A stretch of 50,138 nt of DNA. Source: Candidatus Segatella caccae. Lineage in GTDB: Bacteria > Bacteroidota > Bacteroidia > Bacteroidales > Bacteroidaceae. Under the pieces are notes generated by a model, which saw only the letters and a program-made list of their open reading frames with translations, did no database searches and was not told the DNA's origin. The stretch spans positions 1-50,138 of the forward strand of contig USOQ01000008.1 in the NCBI GenBank assembly GCA_900556395.1. Direction: 5' to 3'. A program made the position numbers and the translations under genes. Positions 1-8,580 of the stretch are shown piece after piece (positions within the stretch are counted from its first letter, which is position 1; each line of letters begins with the position of its first letter).

Positions 1-272
1 CCATCGTTGTAGCCATTCTCATAGCCTTCCATTGTCAGGGCAACATGCTGGTGGCTTGGTGCCGCCAATGGGTAATGTGGATGATTTCTATCCTGAGTCC
101 TACGCCTGGCGGAAGCGGCGTGGCGGAGTTGATGTTCCGTCTTTATTATGCCGATTTCCTGCCCGATGCCTCTGTAGCCATCCTTGCCGCCATGCTCTGG
201 CGCGCCATCTTCTATTACCCATTCCTGGTAATGGGCACCCTGGTCTTGCCGAAATGGATTGCTAGGAAATAA
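1..272 (+). CDS. C-terminal end of a UPF0104 / lysylphosphatidylglycerol synthase TM-type membrane protein (partial)
   Basis: The open frame enters from the left edge (first full codon at base 3) and stops at 272, so only about 89 C-terminal residues are visible. They are hydrophobic, with an SPTPGGSGVAE stretch followed by two more membrane-spanning stretches. The PTPGGxGxxE signature is characteristic of the UPF0104/AglD/MprF flippase-like domain (PF03706), a multi-pass inner-membrane protein family. Substrate cannot be told from the fragment; in this phylum such proteins are often stand-alone and uncharacterised. The methionine at 45 is internal rather than a start, because the frame and the hydrophobic character continue upstream of it. 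The family assignment is good; the role is unknown. Confidence 0.72.
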   Translation, partial: IVVAILIAFHCQGNMLVAWCRQWVMWMISILSPTPGGSGVAELMFRLYYADFLPDASVAILAAMLWRAIFYYPFLVMGTLVLPKWIARK

Positions 273-300
273 AAATGAGACAATCTTTCTTGCTTAAGAT

Positions 301-358
301 TTTCGTCCATAGACGAAAAAAATAATAAAAAGGAGGAAATTTTCGTCTATACACGAAA
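301..358. repeat. Paired 18-bp palindromes TTTCGTCYATAnACGAAA
   Basis: Two imperfect palindromes, TTTCGTCCATAGACGAAA (301-318) and TTTCGTCTATACACGAAA (341-358), lie 40 bp apart, close to four helical turns. The second covers the place where the -33 box of the downstream promoter should be (TTCG at 342-345, 20 bases before the -7 box at 366-373). This layout fits an operator for a dimeric DNA-binding protein, or for the downstream ATPase itself. Function is inferred. Confidence 0.65.
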
Positions 359-373
359 AAAATGCTATCTTTG
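342..373 (+). promoter_or_regulatory. Bacteroidetes-type promoter of the AAA_14 ATPase gene
   Basis: TATCTTTG at 366-373 matches the -7 consensus TAnnTTTG, and a -33-like TTCG sits at 342-345 with a 20-base spacer. Transcription would begin near 379-381. That places the ATG at 362 upstream of or inside the promoter and makes the ATG at 389 the probable start. Confidence 0.7.
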
Positions 374-388
374 CACAAAAAATCGAGT

Positions 389-1657
389 ATGAACGAAAAT
401 ATTGAATCAGTAAAGAAGTATAATCTTTGGTTTGGTAACACCATTGATTGCGGTTTTCCCCGTCCACTTTATACCGAAAGTGTCGCTTCGTATCTTGGCA
501 GCAAGGTGGTGAAGGTACTTACGGGACAGCGACGTGTGGGAAAAAGTTATATATTGCGTCAAACTGCTATGCATCTTGTGCAACAGGGTGTCAGCAGCAA
601 TAACATTGTCTTTATCAACCGTGAACTGACGGCGTTCGATTTTATAGAAAACTATAAGGATTTGGATAATTTTATCCGTCTGTACCGGGAGGAATTAAAA
701 CCTGAAGGACGAATCTACATCTTTATAGATGAAGTGCAGGATATTGATGGTTGGGAACGTGTAGTCAACTCGTTGTCTCAAGATTATACTGAAGATTACG
801 AGATATTTATCACAGGTTCTAATTCTAAGATGTTCTCTGGAGAATTATCCACTCTTCTATCTGGTAGATATGTGGAATTTCACATATTCCCTTTGTCTTA
901 CGGGGAATATGCAAGCATTCATCAGCTCCCTGTCGGCAGAGAGAGTTATTTGAAGTATATGGCTGATGGAGGTTATCCGGAACTCGTGCATTTCCAGTCT
1001 TCCGATGTGAAACGTAACTATATTTCGGGATTGAAGGATACTGTATTACTGAAAGACATCATACGCAGATATACGATTCGCGATGTAAGATTGCTCGAAG
1101 ATTTGTTTGCCTATCTGGTTAATAATTCTTCCAATCTTCTTTCTGTTGCCAATATTACCAACTTCATAAAAAGTAAAGGGCGCAAGACTTCGTATGATAC
1201 AGTATCTCTATATTTGGGCTATATAGAAGAAGTTTATCTTGCACATCGTGCTTTGCGCTATAATATCAAAGGGAAGGAGATTCTTTCTGGCAGTTGTAAA
1301 TATTATATGAACGATTTGTCGTTCAAAAATTATCTCTATGCTGGATTCGGATATGGAGCGGGGTATCTGTTGGAGAATCTCGTTTATCTGGATCTGTTAC
1401 GTCATGGATATGATGTATATGTGGGGAGTATTAAGGATAAAGAGGTTGATTTCGTTGCCATCAAGAACGATCGTATTATCTATGTACAAGCCACTTATAT
1501 GCTTGTAGATGAGCAGACGATAGAGCGTGAATATGCTCCGTTGGAAAGTATAGCAGATAACTATGAAAAAGTTGTAGTATCGCTTGACGATCTTAAGTTG
1601 CCTTCTCGCAAGGGCATTACGCATGTAAGGGCATGGGAATTGTCGCAGATGCTATAG
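389..1657 (+). CDS. AAA_14/DUF4143 ATPase
   Basis: A 422-residue protein of the ATP-binding AAA_14 plus DUF4143 type, common and multi-copy in Bacteroidetes. Walker A is GQRRVGKS (residues 46-53) and Walker B is IFIDE (D114, E115). A sensor-like ITGSNS stretch follows, then LSGRYVEFHIFPLSYGEY. The C-terminal DUF4143 part has ENLVYLDLLRHGYDV and then EVDFV...YVQATY, which resembles the core of a PD-(D/E)xK nuclease-like fold. The open frame extends to an ATG at 362, but that lies in the -7 box, so MNENIES at 389 is chosen. The cellular role of these ATPases is not established. The gene stands alone, with paired palindromes over its promoter. Confidence 0.85.
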   Translation: MNENIESVKKYNLWFGNTIDCGFPRPLYTESVASYLGSKVVKVLTGQRRVGKSYILRQTAMHLVQQGVSSNNIVFINRELTAFDFIENYKDLDNFIRLYREELKPEGRIYIFIDEVQDIDGWERVVNSLSQDYTEDYEIFITGSNSKMFSGELSTLLSGRYVEFHIFPLSYGEYASIHQLPVGRESYLKYMADGGYPELVHFQSSDVKRNYISGLKDTVLLKDIIRRYTIRDVRLLEDLFAYLVNNSSNLLSVANITNFIKSKGRKTSYDTVSLYLGYIEEVYLAHRALRYNIKGKEILSGSCKYYMNDLSFKNYLYAGFGYGAGYLLENLVYLDLLRHGYDVYVGSIKDKEVDFVAIKNDRIIYVQATYMLVDEQTIEREYAPLESIADNYEKVVVSLDDLKLPSRKGITHVRAWELSQML

Positions 1658-1691
1658 TATGATTTAACACTTCTTGTAGGAAAATTGAGAT

Positions 1692-1734
1692 AAAAAAGGG
1701 TGCGTCATAAATACATGACACACCCTCTCGTTTT
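1692..1734 (-). terminator. Rho-independent terminator of mnmE, probably bidirectional
   Basis: A stem of 11 positions with one mismatch, GGGTGCGTCAT (1698-1708) against ATGACACACCC (1715-1725) with a 6-base loop, lies just past the mnmE stop. AAAAAA on its left gives a U-tract in the mnmE direction. The right side has TCTCGTTTT, so the convergent ATPase transcript could also end here. Confidence 0.75.
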
Positions 1735-1736
1735 AA

Positions 1737-3086
1737 TTATTTTCCGATGCAGAAATGCTTAAAGATATTATTAAGTGTTTCCTGGCTACTGATTTGTCCT
1801 CCAGTGATTTCACCGAGTTCTTCGAGAACCATTCTGAGGTCTTCGGCAATGATGTCTCCACTCATATCCATGTCCATAGACTCGAAGACCCTTTGCAGGG
1901 AGTCGTCAGCCCGCAGAAGAGCTTCATAATGACGAGCATTGGTGATGATAACATCGTTTTCGGTTATCTCAGGAATGTCGGCTGCATCTACTAAAGCTTT
2001 CTCCAGCTGATCGATATTCTCACCTGTGCGAGCACTGATGTGTAGCTTGTCAACGGGCAGGTCAAGGGTGTCCATCTTGTTGTACACCATGAGGAGTTTC
2101 TTGCCTTGATTTTTAGCTTCCATCTCTTCTATTTCCTGTGCTGATGGCATAGCGTCGAGCAGCCAGATGACAATACGTGCCTCGTTCATCTTTTGGAAAG
2201 TACGTTCTATACCGATACGCTCCACCTCGTCGTTAGTGGCGCGTATGCCTGCTGTATCTATAAAGCGGAAAGTGATGCCATCAATAAGGGTCGTGTCTTC
2301 GATGACGTCGCGTGTGGTGCCGTGAATGTTGCTGACGATGGCTTTTTCCTCATGAAGCAGGCGATTGAGCAAGGTGCTTTTGCCGACATTTGTCTTTCCG
2401 ATAATAGCGACAGGCACTCCCTGTTTCAGAGCATTACCCGTGGCAAAGGAGTGGGCGAGGGTATGGATGCGCTGTGCGATCTCTTCGGCAAGAGCACGCA
2501 ACTGGCTACGGTCGGCAAACTCCAGTTCTTCATGGTCGCTGAAATCGAGTTCGAGTTCGAGGAGCGAATTCATCTTGAGTAATTTGGCACGCAAAGCGTC
2601 AAGCTCGTTGCTGAAATGCCCTTTCAGTTGACTGAGCGCCATCTGGTGAGTAGCCTTATTAGTAGATGCGATGAGGTCGGCCACAGCCTCTGCCTGCGAG
2701 AGATCCATCTTACCATTCATGTAGGCACGACGTGTGTATTCGCCAGGTTCGGCTTGTCTGCAGCCCACTTCTGTGAGTCTTTGCAATACTTGTTGAAGAA
2801 TGTATCTGCTGCCATGGCAAGAAATCTCCGTAGAGTCTTCTCCCGTATAACTATGAGGCGCCTTGAATACACTTACCAATACATCGTCGATGGTGTGTCC
2901 TTCCTTGTCTATTATCTCACCATAGTGCAAGGTGTTGGGGCTGGCTTCTGCCAGTGATTTCCCATGAGCAGCCTTAAAGATTTGGTCGGTGATGGCTATG
3001 GCCTGGTTTCCGCTCAGGCGTATGATGCCTATGGCTCCACCTGCTGGTGTGGCTAAGGCGCAGATACATTCTTCGTTTGTTGTCAT
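1737..3086 (-). CDS. mnmE: tRNA uridine-5-carboxymethylaminomethyl modification GTPase MnmE
   Basis: MnmE (TrmE) works with MnmG in the cytoplasm to install the cmnm5 group on wobble uridine-34 of certain tRNAs. The 449-residue length is normal. The N-terminal formyl-tetrahydrofolate-binding domain (MTTNEECICALATPAGG...) is followed by a helical domain interrupted by a G domain with all motifs: GKTNVGKS (G1), TTRD (G2), DTAG (G3) and NKMD (G4). The C-terminus ends FCIGK, the conserved C(I/L/V)GK motif whose cysteine is needed for modification. The nucleoside phosphorylase gene lies 37 bp upstream on the same strand, so the two are probably cotranscribed. A hairpin terminator follows. Confidence 0.97.
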   Translation of the reverse strand: MTTNEECICALATPAGGAIGIIRLSGNQAIAITDQIFKAAHGKSLAEASPNTLHYGEIIDKEGHTIDDVLVSVFKAPHSYTGEDSTEISCHGSRYILQQVLQRLTEVGCRQAEPGEYTRRAYMNGKMDLSQAEAVADLIASTNKATHQMALSQLKGHFSNELDALRAKLLKMNSLLELELDFSDHEELEFADRSQLRALAEEIAQRIHTLAHSFATGNALKQGVPVAIIGKTNVGKSTLLNRLLHEEKAIVSNIHGTTRDVIEDTTLIDGITFRFIDTAGIRATNDEVERIGIERTFQKMNEARIVIWLLDAMPSAQEIEEMEAKNQGKKLLMVYNKMDTLDLPVDKLHISARTGENIDQLEKALVDAADIPEITENDVIITNARHYEALLRADDSLQRVFESMDMDMSGDIIAEDLRMVLEELGEITGGQISSQETLNNIFKHFCIGK

Positions 3087-3123
3087 TTATGATTTTATCG
3101 TTATCTTTTCTTTTTGGAGTTTT

Positions 3124-3996
3124 TTAGATTCTGTCGAGTACCACCTTGATGAGGTTGTCGATGGTGCTTTTGTAGCCTGTATTGGCATGTTTGGTGCGTC
3201 GGTTAGCAATGACCATGCAGCAAGTCAGTGCCTTGTGTCCGAGCAGCAAAGATAATCCAGCGAGTGCAGAGCTCTCCATCTCGAAGTTATTGACACGTAG
3301 GCCGTTATACTCGAATGATTCAATCTTTGCGTTGAGCTCTGGGTCGGCCAATGGCGCACGCAGTTCTCTGCCCTGAGGTCCGTAGAATCCACCACATGCG
3401 ATGGTAATGCCACGCACCATATCATCGGCAGCGATGCGCTCCAAGAGTTCGGGATTATTATCCACGCAATAGGGGTTGCCTATTTGGTCATTCCACTTCA
3501 CTTGGCGCTTAAACTCCTTTTCGGTGTCAAGGTCGCAAATCTCGTTGCGACGTGCATAGAAGTTGATGAGTCCATCGAAACCTATACTCTTCTGTGAGGC
3601 AACGAAGGTGCCAGGAGGGCACTCCAACTGCAGTCCACCGCAAGTGCCTATGCGCACGAGGGTGAGGGAGGTGTGTTCGGGCTTCTCGGTGCGTGTCTTG
3701 AAGTCGATATTCTTGAGCGCATCGAGTTCGTTGACTACAATATCTATATTGTCGCATCCAATACCTGTGCTTTGCACGGTGATGCGTTTGCCTTTATAGG
3801 TGCCAGTTATAGCGCGAAACTCTCGGCTTTCTACCTCACATTCTTTCTCTTCGAAGTGAGAAGCTACAAGGCTTACACGTCCTGGGTCGCCCACAAGGAT
3901 TACTTTATCAGCCAACTGCTCAGGCCGCAGATGTAGGTGGAAACAGCTACCATCTTCATTGATAATCAACTCTGATTCTGCAAAATACTTACTCAT
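3124..3996 (-). CDS. Nucleoside phosphorylase (PNP/UDP family, uridine phosphorylase-like)
   Basis: A 290-residue protein of the trimeric/hexameric PNP_UDP_1 family, which cleaves nucleosides with phosphate into base plus ribose-1-phosphate. Family marks are VGDPGRV near the N-terminus (phosphate site), STGIGCDNIDIVVNEL, RIGTCGGLQ, and NNFEMESSALAGLSLLLGH, where the MES residues bind the ribose. ICDLDTEKEF and similar insertions are typical of the Bacteroidetes uridine-phosphorylase-like group. Whether the substrate is uridine or a purine nucleoside cannot be decided by eye, so no symbol is given. A promoter with both boxes lies upstream, and mnmE follows 37 bp downstream. Confidence 0.85.
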   Translation of the reverse strand: MSKYFAESELIINEDGSCFHLHLRPEQLADKVILVGDPGRVSLVASHFEEKECEVESREFRAITGTYKGKRITVQSTGIGCDNIDIVVNELDALKNIDFKTRTEKPEHTSLTLVRIGTCGGLQLECPPGTFVASQKSIGFDGLINFYARRNEICDLDTEKEFKRQVKWNDQIGNPYCVDNNPELLERIAADDMVRGITIACGGFYGPQGRELRAPLADPELNAKIESFEYNGLRVNNFEMESSALAGLSLLLGHKALTCCMVIANRRTKHANTGYKSTIDNLIKVVLDRI

Positions 3997-4056
3997 AGTC
4001 TACATGTTTTTGTCGTTAATAACGTTGGATTGTTTCTCGGTTAGTATCGAGAGGTT

Positions 4057-4080
4057 AAAACACCTTTATCTGGGTGTTTT
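4057..4080 (-). other. Hairpin at the 5' end of the phosphorylase transcript
   Basis: AAAACACC (4057-4064) and GGTGTTTT (4073-4080) form a perfect 8-bp stem with an 8-base loop. It falls just after the predicted start point of the minus-strand promoter, so it would cap the 5' end of the mRNA. It could also act as a weak terminator. No ligand-binding fold is recognised. Confidence 0.45.
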
Positions 4081-4089
4081 ATCTTTTTG

Positions 4090-4120
4090 CAAAGTTAATT
4101 AAAATCTTTTTTAATTCAAA
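4090..4120 (-). promoter_or_regulatory. Promoter of the nucleoside phosphorylase-mnmE unit
   Basis: Read on the minus strand, TAACTTTG (4097-4090) is an exact TAnnTTTG -7 box and TTTG (4120-4117) is an exact -33 box, with a 19-base spacer. The leader to the ATG at 3996 would be about 85 bases. Confidence 0.75.
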
Positions 4121-4200
4121 AGTCTTTATGGTTTTTTATCTTGAAAGTTTCTTAAATAAAGGAAATAAGTGCCATTTTTAATATTATTTAGAGTGTGATA

Positions 4201-4232
4201 TTCGTTTTTTTCTGCCTAATTGTTTACTTTTG
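4201..4232 (+). promoter_or_regulatory. Promoter of the bat operon
   Basis: TACTTTTG at 4225-4232 matches TAnnTTTG, with TTCG at 4201-4204 as a -33-like box 20 bases upstream. The leader to moxR would be roughly 87 bases. The 330-bp interval 3997-4326 otherwise holds the divergent phosphorylase promoter and its leader hairpin, and no gene is visible. Confidence 0.65.
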
Positions 4233-4326
4233 CGTTCGATTTTGCGTAACAAGGTTTTCCCTGAATCCTCGTCAACGCATATATTAGAAAAAGAAAAATA
4301 GATAACAATCAAAACAGAATAAAATT

Positions 4327-5322
4327 ATGGCAGAAGCTATTGACATCCGTGAACTCAATATACGGATAGAACAACAAAGCCAGTTTGTCACCAACTTGGT
4401 GATGGGTATGAACAAGGTTATCGTAGGACAGAAGCATCTTGTGGATTGTCTGCTCATCGGTCTTCTTAGCGATGGTCATATCCTTTTAGAAGGTGTGCCT
4501 GGTCTTGCCAAGACATTGGCCATCAAAACCCTCTCTCAGCTCATCAGTGCTGATTTTAGTCGTATACAGTTTACTCCCGACCTGTTGCCTGCCGATGTGG
4601 TGGGTACACAGATTTATTCACAGAAAGACGAGACTTTTCATGTAAAGAAAGGTCCCGTCTTTGCCAATTTTGTACTTGCTGATGAGATTAATCGTGCCCC
4701 TGCCAAGGTGCAGAGTGCTCTACTCGAAGCTATGCAGGAGCATCAAGTTACTATTGGCGACGAGACCTTCCGACTACCAAGCCCCTTCTTGGTGATGGCC
4801 ACACAGAACCCTATCGAGCAAGAGGGTACCTATCAGTTGCCTGAGGCACAGGTAGACCGTTTCCTGCTCAAGGTTATCATCGACTATCCTACGCTTGAGG
4901 AAGAGAAGCTCATCATCCGCGAGAATATCGCAGGTGAACTTCCTGAGATTCATCCTGTCACCACAGCCGAGGAGATTATGAAGGCACGCCAGATAGTAGG
5001 CGAGGTATACATCGACGAAAAGATAGAGCAGTATATCGCCGACATTGTCTTTGCCACTCGTTATCCTGAGCGTTATGGGCTGGCAGACATCAAGGATATG
5101 ATTACCTTTGGTGGTAGTCCTCGTGCCAGCATCTCTTTGGCAAAGGCAGCCAGAGCTTATGCCTTCATCAAGCATCGTGGTTATGTAATTCCTGAGGACG
5201 TGCGTGCTGTAGCCCACGACGTGCTTCGTCATCGTATCGGCTTGTCTTATGAAGCCGAGGCTTCGAATGTTACCAGTGAGGAGATTGTAAGCCGCATCAT
5301 CAATAAGGTGGAAGTCCCCTGA
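4327..5322 (+). CDS. MoxR-family AAA+ ATPase, first gene of the bat operon
   Basis: MoxR ATPases act as chaperones that help assemble or activate partner von Willebrand factor A (VWA) protein complexes. This 331-residue protein has Walker A GVPGLAKT (residues 56-63), Walker B with D119-E120 in LADEINRAP, and the family stretches AMQEHQVTIGD, LVMATQNPIEQEGTY and LPEAQVDRF. The C-terminal lid domain contains YGLADIKDMITFGGSPRASI, typical of the group. It is followed by DUF58, BatD-like, BatA, BatB, BatC and BatD-BatE genes, the usual bat arrangement in Bacteroidetes. It therefore probably serves that membrane complex. Confidence 0.93.
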   Translation: MAEAIDIRELNIRIEQQSQFVTNLVMGMNKVIVGQKHLVDCLLIGLLSDGHILLEGVPGLAKTLAIKTLSQLISADFSRIQFTPDLLPADVVGTQIYSQKDETFHVKKGPVFANFVLADEINRAPAKVQSALLEAMQEHQVTIGDETFRLPSPFLVMATQNPIEQEGTYQLPEAQVDRFLLKVIIDYPTLEEEKLIIRENIAGELPEIHPVTTAEEIMKARQIVGEVYIDEKIEQYIADIVFATRYPERYGLADIKDMITFGGSPRASISLAKAARAYAFIKHRGYVIPEDVRAVAHDVLRHRIGLSYEAEASNVTSEEIVSRIINKVEVP

Positions 5323-5408
5323 TGACGTAGTGAGGAATAAAGAATGAAGGGAGAAGAATGAAGTATCTCATTTCTTCTATGATCATATATATTGTAAAAG
5401 TAACGTAA

Positions 5409-6278
5409 TTGGATACACAAGATATCTTAAAAAAAGTACGCAAGATCGAAATCAAGACTCGCGGTCTGAGCCAGAACATCTTTGCAGGTCAATACCATTC
5501 GGCCTTCAAGGGACGAGGCATGGCCTTTGCCGAGGTAAGGGAGTACCAATATGGCGATGACGTGAGAGATATCGACTGGAATGTAACGGCACGCTTTCAT
5601 CGCCCCTTTGTCAAGGTGTTTGAGGAGGAGCGTGAGCTGACGGTGATGCTGTTGGTGGACGTGAGTGGCTCTCTCGACTTTGGTTCTACGCATCAGATGA
5701 AGCGTGACTTGGCAACAGAGATCGCTGCTACACTGGCCTTCAGTGCAATTCAGAACAACGATAAGATAGGTGTTATCTTCTTCTCCGACAGGATAGAAAA
5801 GTACATCCCACCCAAGAAGGGACGCAAGCACATCCTTTATATCATCCGCGAGATGCTCGATTTTCATCCACAAAGTCAGAGAACAGACATTGGTGTGGCC
5901 TTAGAATATTTCACACGCGTGATGAAACGCCATTGTACGGCTTTTATCATTAGCGACTTCTTCGACGAGAAAGATTTTCAGCACCCCTTGCAGATAGCCA
6001 ACCAGAAGCATGATGTGGTGGCCATACAGGTGTACGATCCACGCGCTAAGTCACTACCCGACATCGGACTACTCAAAGTGTGTGATGCTGAGACTGGTCA
6101 CGAAATGTATATTGATACAAGCTCTCGAAAACTTCGTCAAGTTCACACCCGACACTGGATGATGCGCGAGCAACTGTTGCGCGATACATTCGCTAAGAGT
6201 CAGGTAGACTGGACGGCCGTTGCCACCAACGAGGATTTCTCAAGAGCACTCCTCAATCTATTTAGACAGAGAGGGTGA
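5409..6278 (+). CDS. DUF58 domain protein of the bat operon, TTG start
   Basis: A 289-residue soluble protein with the DUF58 signature GRGMAFAEVREYQYGDDVRDIDWNVTAR split around residues 36-63, followed by a VWA-like fold (MLLVDVSGSLDFG, with a D-x-S-x-S metal site). Proteins of this type regularly follow moxR. The start is unusual: the codon just before TTG at 5409 is TAA (5406-5408), and the next in-frame ATG lies inside the DUF58 motif. TTG is therefore the only start that keeps the family N-terminus (DTQDILKKVRKIEIKTRGL). The protein probably binds the other Bat proteins; its biochemical activity is unknown. Confidence 0.9.
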   Translation: MDTQDILKKVRKIEIKTRGLSQNIFAGQYHSAFKGRGMAFAEVREYQYGDDVRDIDWNVTARFHRPFVKVFEEERELTVMLLVDVSGSLDFGSTHQMKRDLATEIAATLAFSAIQNNDKIGVIFFSDRIEKYIPPKKGRKHILYIIREMLDFHPQSQRTDIGVALEYFTRVMKRHCTAFIISDFFDEKDFQHPLQIANQKHDVVAIQVYDPRAKSLPDIGLLKVCDAETGHEMYIDTSSRKLRQVHTRHWMMREQLLRDTFAKSQVDWTAVATNEDFSRALLNLFRQRG

Positions 6279-6427
6279 TCTGGATGAAGAAAGGACGTTC
6301 GGAAGCAGAGGATGTTGCAGCATGTGCTTACTTCATCTTGGGCCTGTTCCCTTTTCATTCGTATGAAGGAATAAGGCGAAATTCCGAGTTCATGACAGAT
6401 AGAGAGTTCAACGTAATTTAGATTTTC

Positions 6428-7552
6428 ATGTTGAAAAAGATTAATGTAAATATAGGGTCAATAGGCAGCACACGCAGAGTGAGACGGATAGCAAGCATTG
6501 CTATGTGTGCACTCTTGGCGTTTCCCGCAGCATCGGTTGGACAGGAAGTGGAACAGAGGCTCGACTCTCTGCAGATACTGATAGGCGAACAGACCCAGCT
6601 TCGCCTCAAGGTAACGGCGCCAAAGGGTTCCAAGATTGTGATGCCTACTTTTAAGCCCTCAGAAATACTTACTCCAGGCATAGAGGTTGTAGAACAAAGT
6701 AATGGTGACACGACCATTCTCGATAACGGCAAGATGCAGGTTAGCCGCAACTATACGCTCACCTCGTTTGACGAGCGGGTGTACGCCATTCCTGCACTCC
6801 CGGTAAAGGTGAACGGCAAGTCTTACCAAGGCAATCAACTCGCCTTGAAGGTGCTCACCGTGCCTGTCGACACGGTTCATCTCAACCAGTACTATCCTCC
6901 CAAAGGCGTTCAGGACAATCCTTTCATGTGGAGCGAGTGGAGCCCACTTTTTTGGCTCAGCATCTTGGTACTTATCCTCTTCGGTGCCATGGCATGGTTG
7001 TGGCAGCGCCTTCGTCAAAACAAACCCATTGTCATTAGGATGCGCATCGTGAAGCGTATTCCACCTCATGAGAAGGCTCTCTGCGAGATCAACGTCATTA
7101 AGCAGCATCATGCCACATCGCAGGAGACTCAGAAGGAATACTACACCCGCCTCACCACAACCCTTCGCGAATACATCGAAGAGCGATTTGGGTTCCGTGC
7201 CATGGAGATGACCAGTAGCGAGATTATCGAACATCTGCACACTGCTGCCAACGATAAGATGATAGACGAGTTGAAACAACTATTCCGCACCGCCGACTTG
7301 GTGAAGTTTGCCAAGTACGAAACCTTCCTAAATGAGAATGATGCCAACTTGGTCAATGCTATTAACTTCATCGATCAAACCAAGACCAACGAGCAGGTGA
7401 CTGAAGAAAAGGTGGCTCCTCAGCTCACAGAACAAGACCGCAAGACGCAGGGGCAGCGTGAGCTCATCAAAGGTCTACTGTGGGCTGGAGCAATCATCAT
7501 CGTGGCGCTCATGGCAACGGTTATCTATGGTGCCTATCAGCTGCTGATGTAA
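6428..7552 (+). CDS. BatD-like membrane-anchored protein of the bat operon
   Basis: A 374-residue protein between the DUF58 and batA genes. An N-terminal signal peptide (about residues 1-37, ending near AASVGQE) is followed by a beta-rich extracytoplasmic domain resembling the first part of BatD. One membrane span (WLSILVLILFGAMAWLW) follows, then a cytoplasmic helical domain of about 130 residues containing YYTRLTTTLREYIEERFGF, and a second span at the C-terminus (LLWAGAIIIVALMATVIYGAYQ). The REYIEERFGF segment recurs in similar form in BatD-type proteins (compare LWGYVSYKLNIP in the fused BatD). Function is inferred from operon position only. Confidence 0.72.
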   Translation: MLKKINVNIGSIGSTRRVRRIASIAMCALLAFPAASVGQEVEQRLDSLQILIGEQTQLRLKVTAPKGSKIVMPTFKPSEILTPGIEVVEQSNGDTTILDNGKMQVSRNYTLTSFDERVYAIPALPVKVNGKSYQGNQLALKVLTVPVDTVHLNQYYPPKGVQDNPFMWSEWSPLFWLSILVLILFGAMAWLWQRLRQNKPIVIRMRIVKRIPPHEKALCEINVIKQHHATSQETQKEYYTRLTTTLREYIEERFGFRAMEMTSSEIIEHLHTAANDKMIDELKQLFRTADLVKFAKYETFLNENDANLVNAINFIDQTKTNEQVTEEKVAPQLTEQDRKTQGQRELIKGLLWAGAIIIVALMATVIYGAYQLLM

Positions 7553-7581
7553 TAACACGTTAAGTAACGAAAAGAATTAAG

Positions 7582-8580
7582 ATGGAATTTGCAAGTAAAG
7601 GATATTTTCTCTTGCTCCTGTTGCTCATACCTTATATATTATGGTATTTCTTATACAGGAAGCGCAATGAGCCTACCATGCGACTGAGCGATACTCGCCA
7701 GTTTGCTTATGCGCCCAAGAGCCTGCGACAGCGACTTGTGCACCTACCCATGATACTGAGATGTATATGCTTCGTGCTCATCGTCTTGGCCATGGCTCGG
7801 CCGCAGACTCACAATTCATGGAACAACAGAACCGTAGAGGGTATTGACATCATGATGGCCATGGACGTTTCTACCTCTATGTTGGCAGAGGACCTCAAGC
7901 CCAACCGCATGGAGGCAGCCAAGGATGTGGCTCATGAGTTTATCTCAGGGCGCCCTAACGACCAGATTGGTCTTACCATCTTTGCTGGTGAAGCCTTCAC
8001 ACAGTGTCCGATGACAACCGACCATGCCAGTTTGCTGCGTCTGCTCCAAGATACACGTACCGACATTACGGCACGAGGTCTCATCGACGATGGTACTGCT
8101 GTGGGTATGGGACTCGCCAATGCCGTGAGTCGTCTCAAGGACTCTAAGACTAAGAGTAGGGTGGTCATCCTCCTCACAGATGGTAGTAACAACACGGGTG
8201 ATATTTCGCCCATGACTGCTGCCGAGATTGCCAAGAGCTACGGCATCAGAGTCTACACCATCGGTGTGGGAACCAACAAGGTGGCGCCTTATCCGATGCC
8301 TACAGCAGCTGGTATTCAGTATGTCAATATGCCTGTTGAGATAGATACACAGACGCTCAAAGACATTGCCCGAACCACCGATGGCAACTTCTATCGTGCC
8401 ACCAACAATGCTGAACTTAAGAAGATCTATCACGACATTGACAAGTTGGAGAAGACCAAGATGAATGTTACCCACTTCGCCAAACGATATGAAGCTTATC
8501 AGCCCTTCGCCTTAGCAGCTCTCTTGGTTTTGCTATCAGAGATTCTGCTTCGCGTCACTTGGCTGAGAAGGATTCCTTAA
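7582..8580 (+). CDS. batA: BatA, VWA-domain membrane protein
   Basis: A 332-residue protein with two N-terminal membrane spans (LLLLLLIPYILWYFLY; MILRCICFVLIVLAMARP), an extracytoplasmic von Willebrand factor A domain, and a C-terminal span (FALAALLVLLSEILLRV). The metal-ion-dependent adhesion site is intact: D95-V-S97-T-S99 (DVSTSM), the conserved threonine region and the LLTDGSNNTGD strand. Bat proteins were named for aerotolerance in Bacteroides fragilis; BatA and BatB probably form a membrane complex with the MoxR ATPase. It lies 29 bp after the BatD-like gene. Confidence 0.93.
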   Translation: MEFASKGYFLLLLLLIPYILWYFLYRKRNEPTMRLSDTRQFAYAPKSLRQRLVHLPMILRCICFVLIVLAMARPQTHNSWNNRTVEGIDIMMAMDVSTSMLAEDLKPNRMEAAKDVAHEFISGRPNDQIGLTIFAGEAFTQCPMTTDHASLLRLLQDTRTDITARGLIDDGTAVGMGLANAVSRLKDSKTKSRVVILLTDGSNNTGDISPMTAAEIAKSYGIRVYTIGVGTNKVAPYPMPTAAGIQYVNMPVEIDTQTLKDIARTTDGNFYRATNNAELKKIYHDIDKLEKTKMNVTHFAKRYEAYQPFALAALLVLLSEILLRVTWLRRIP

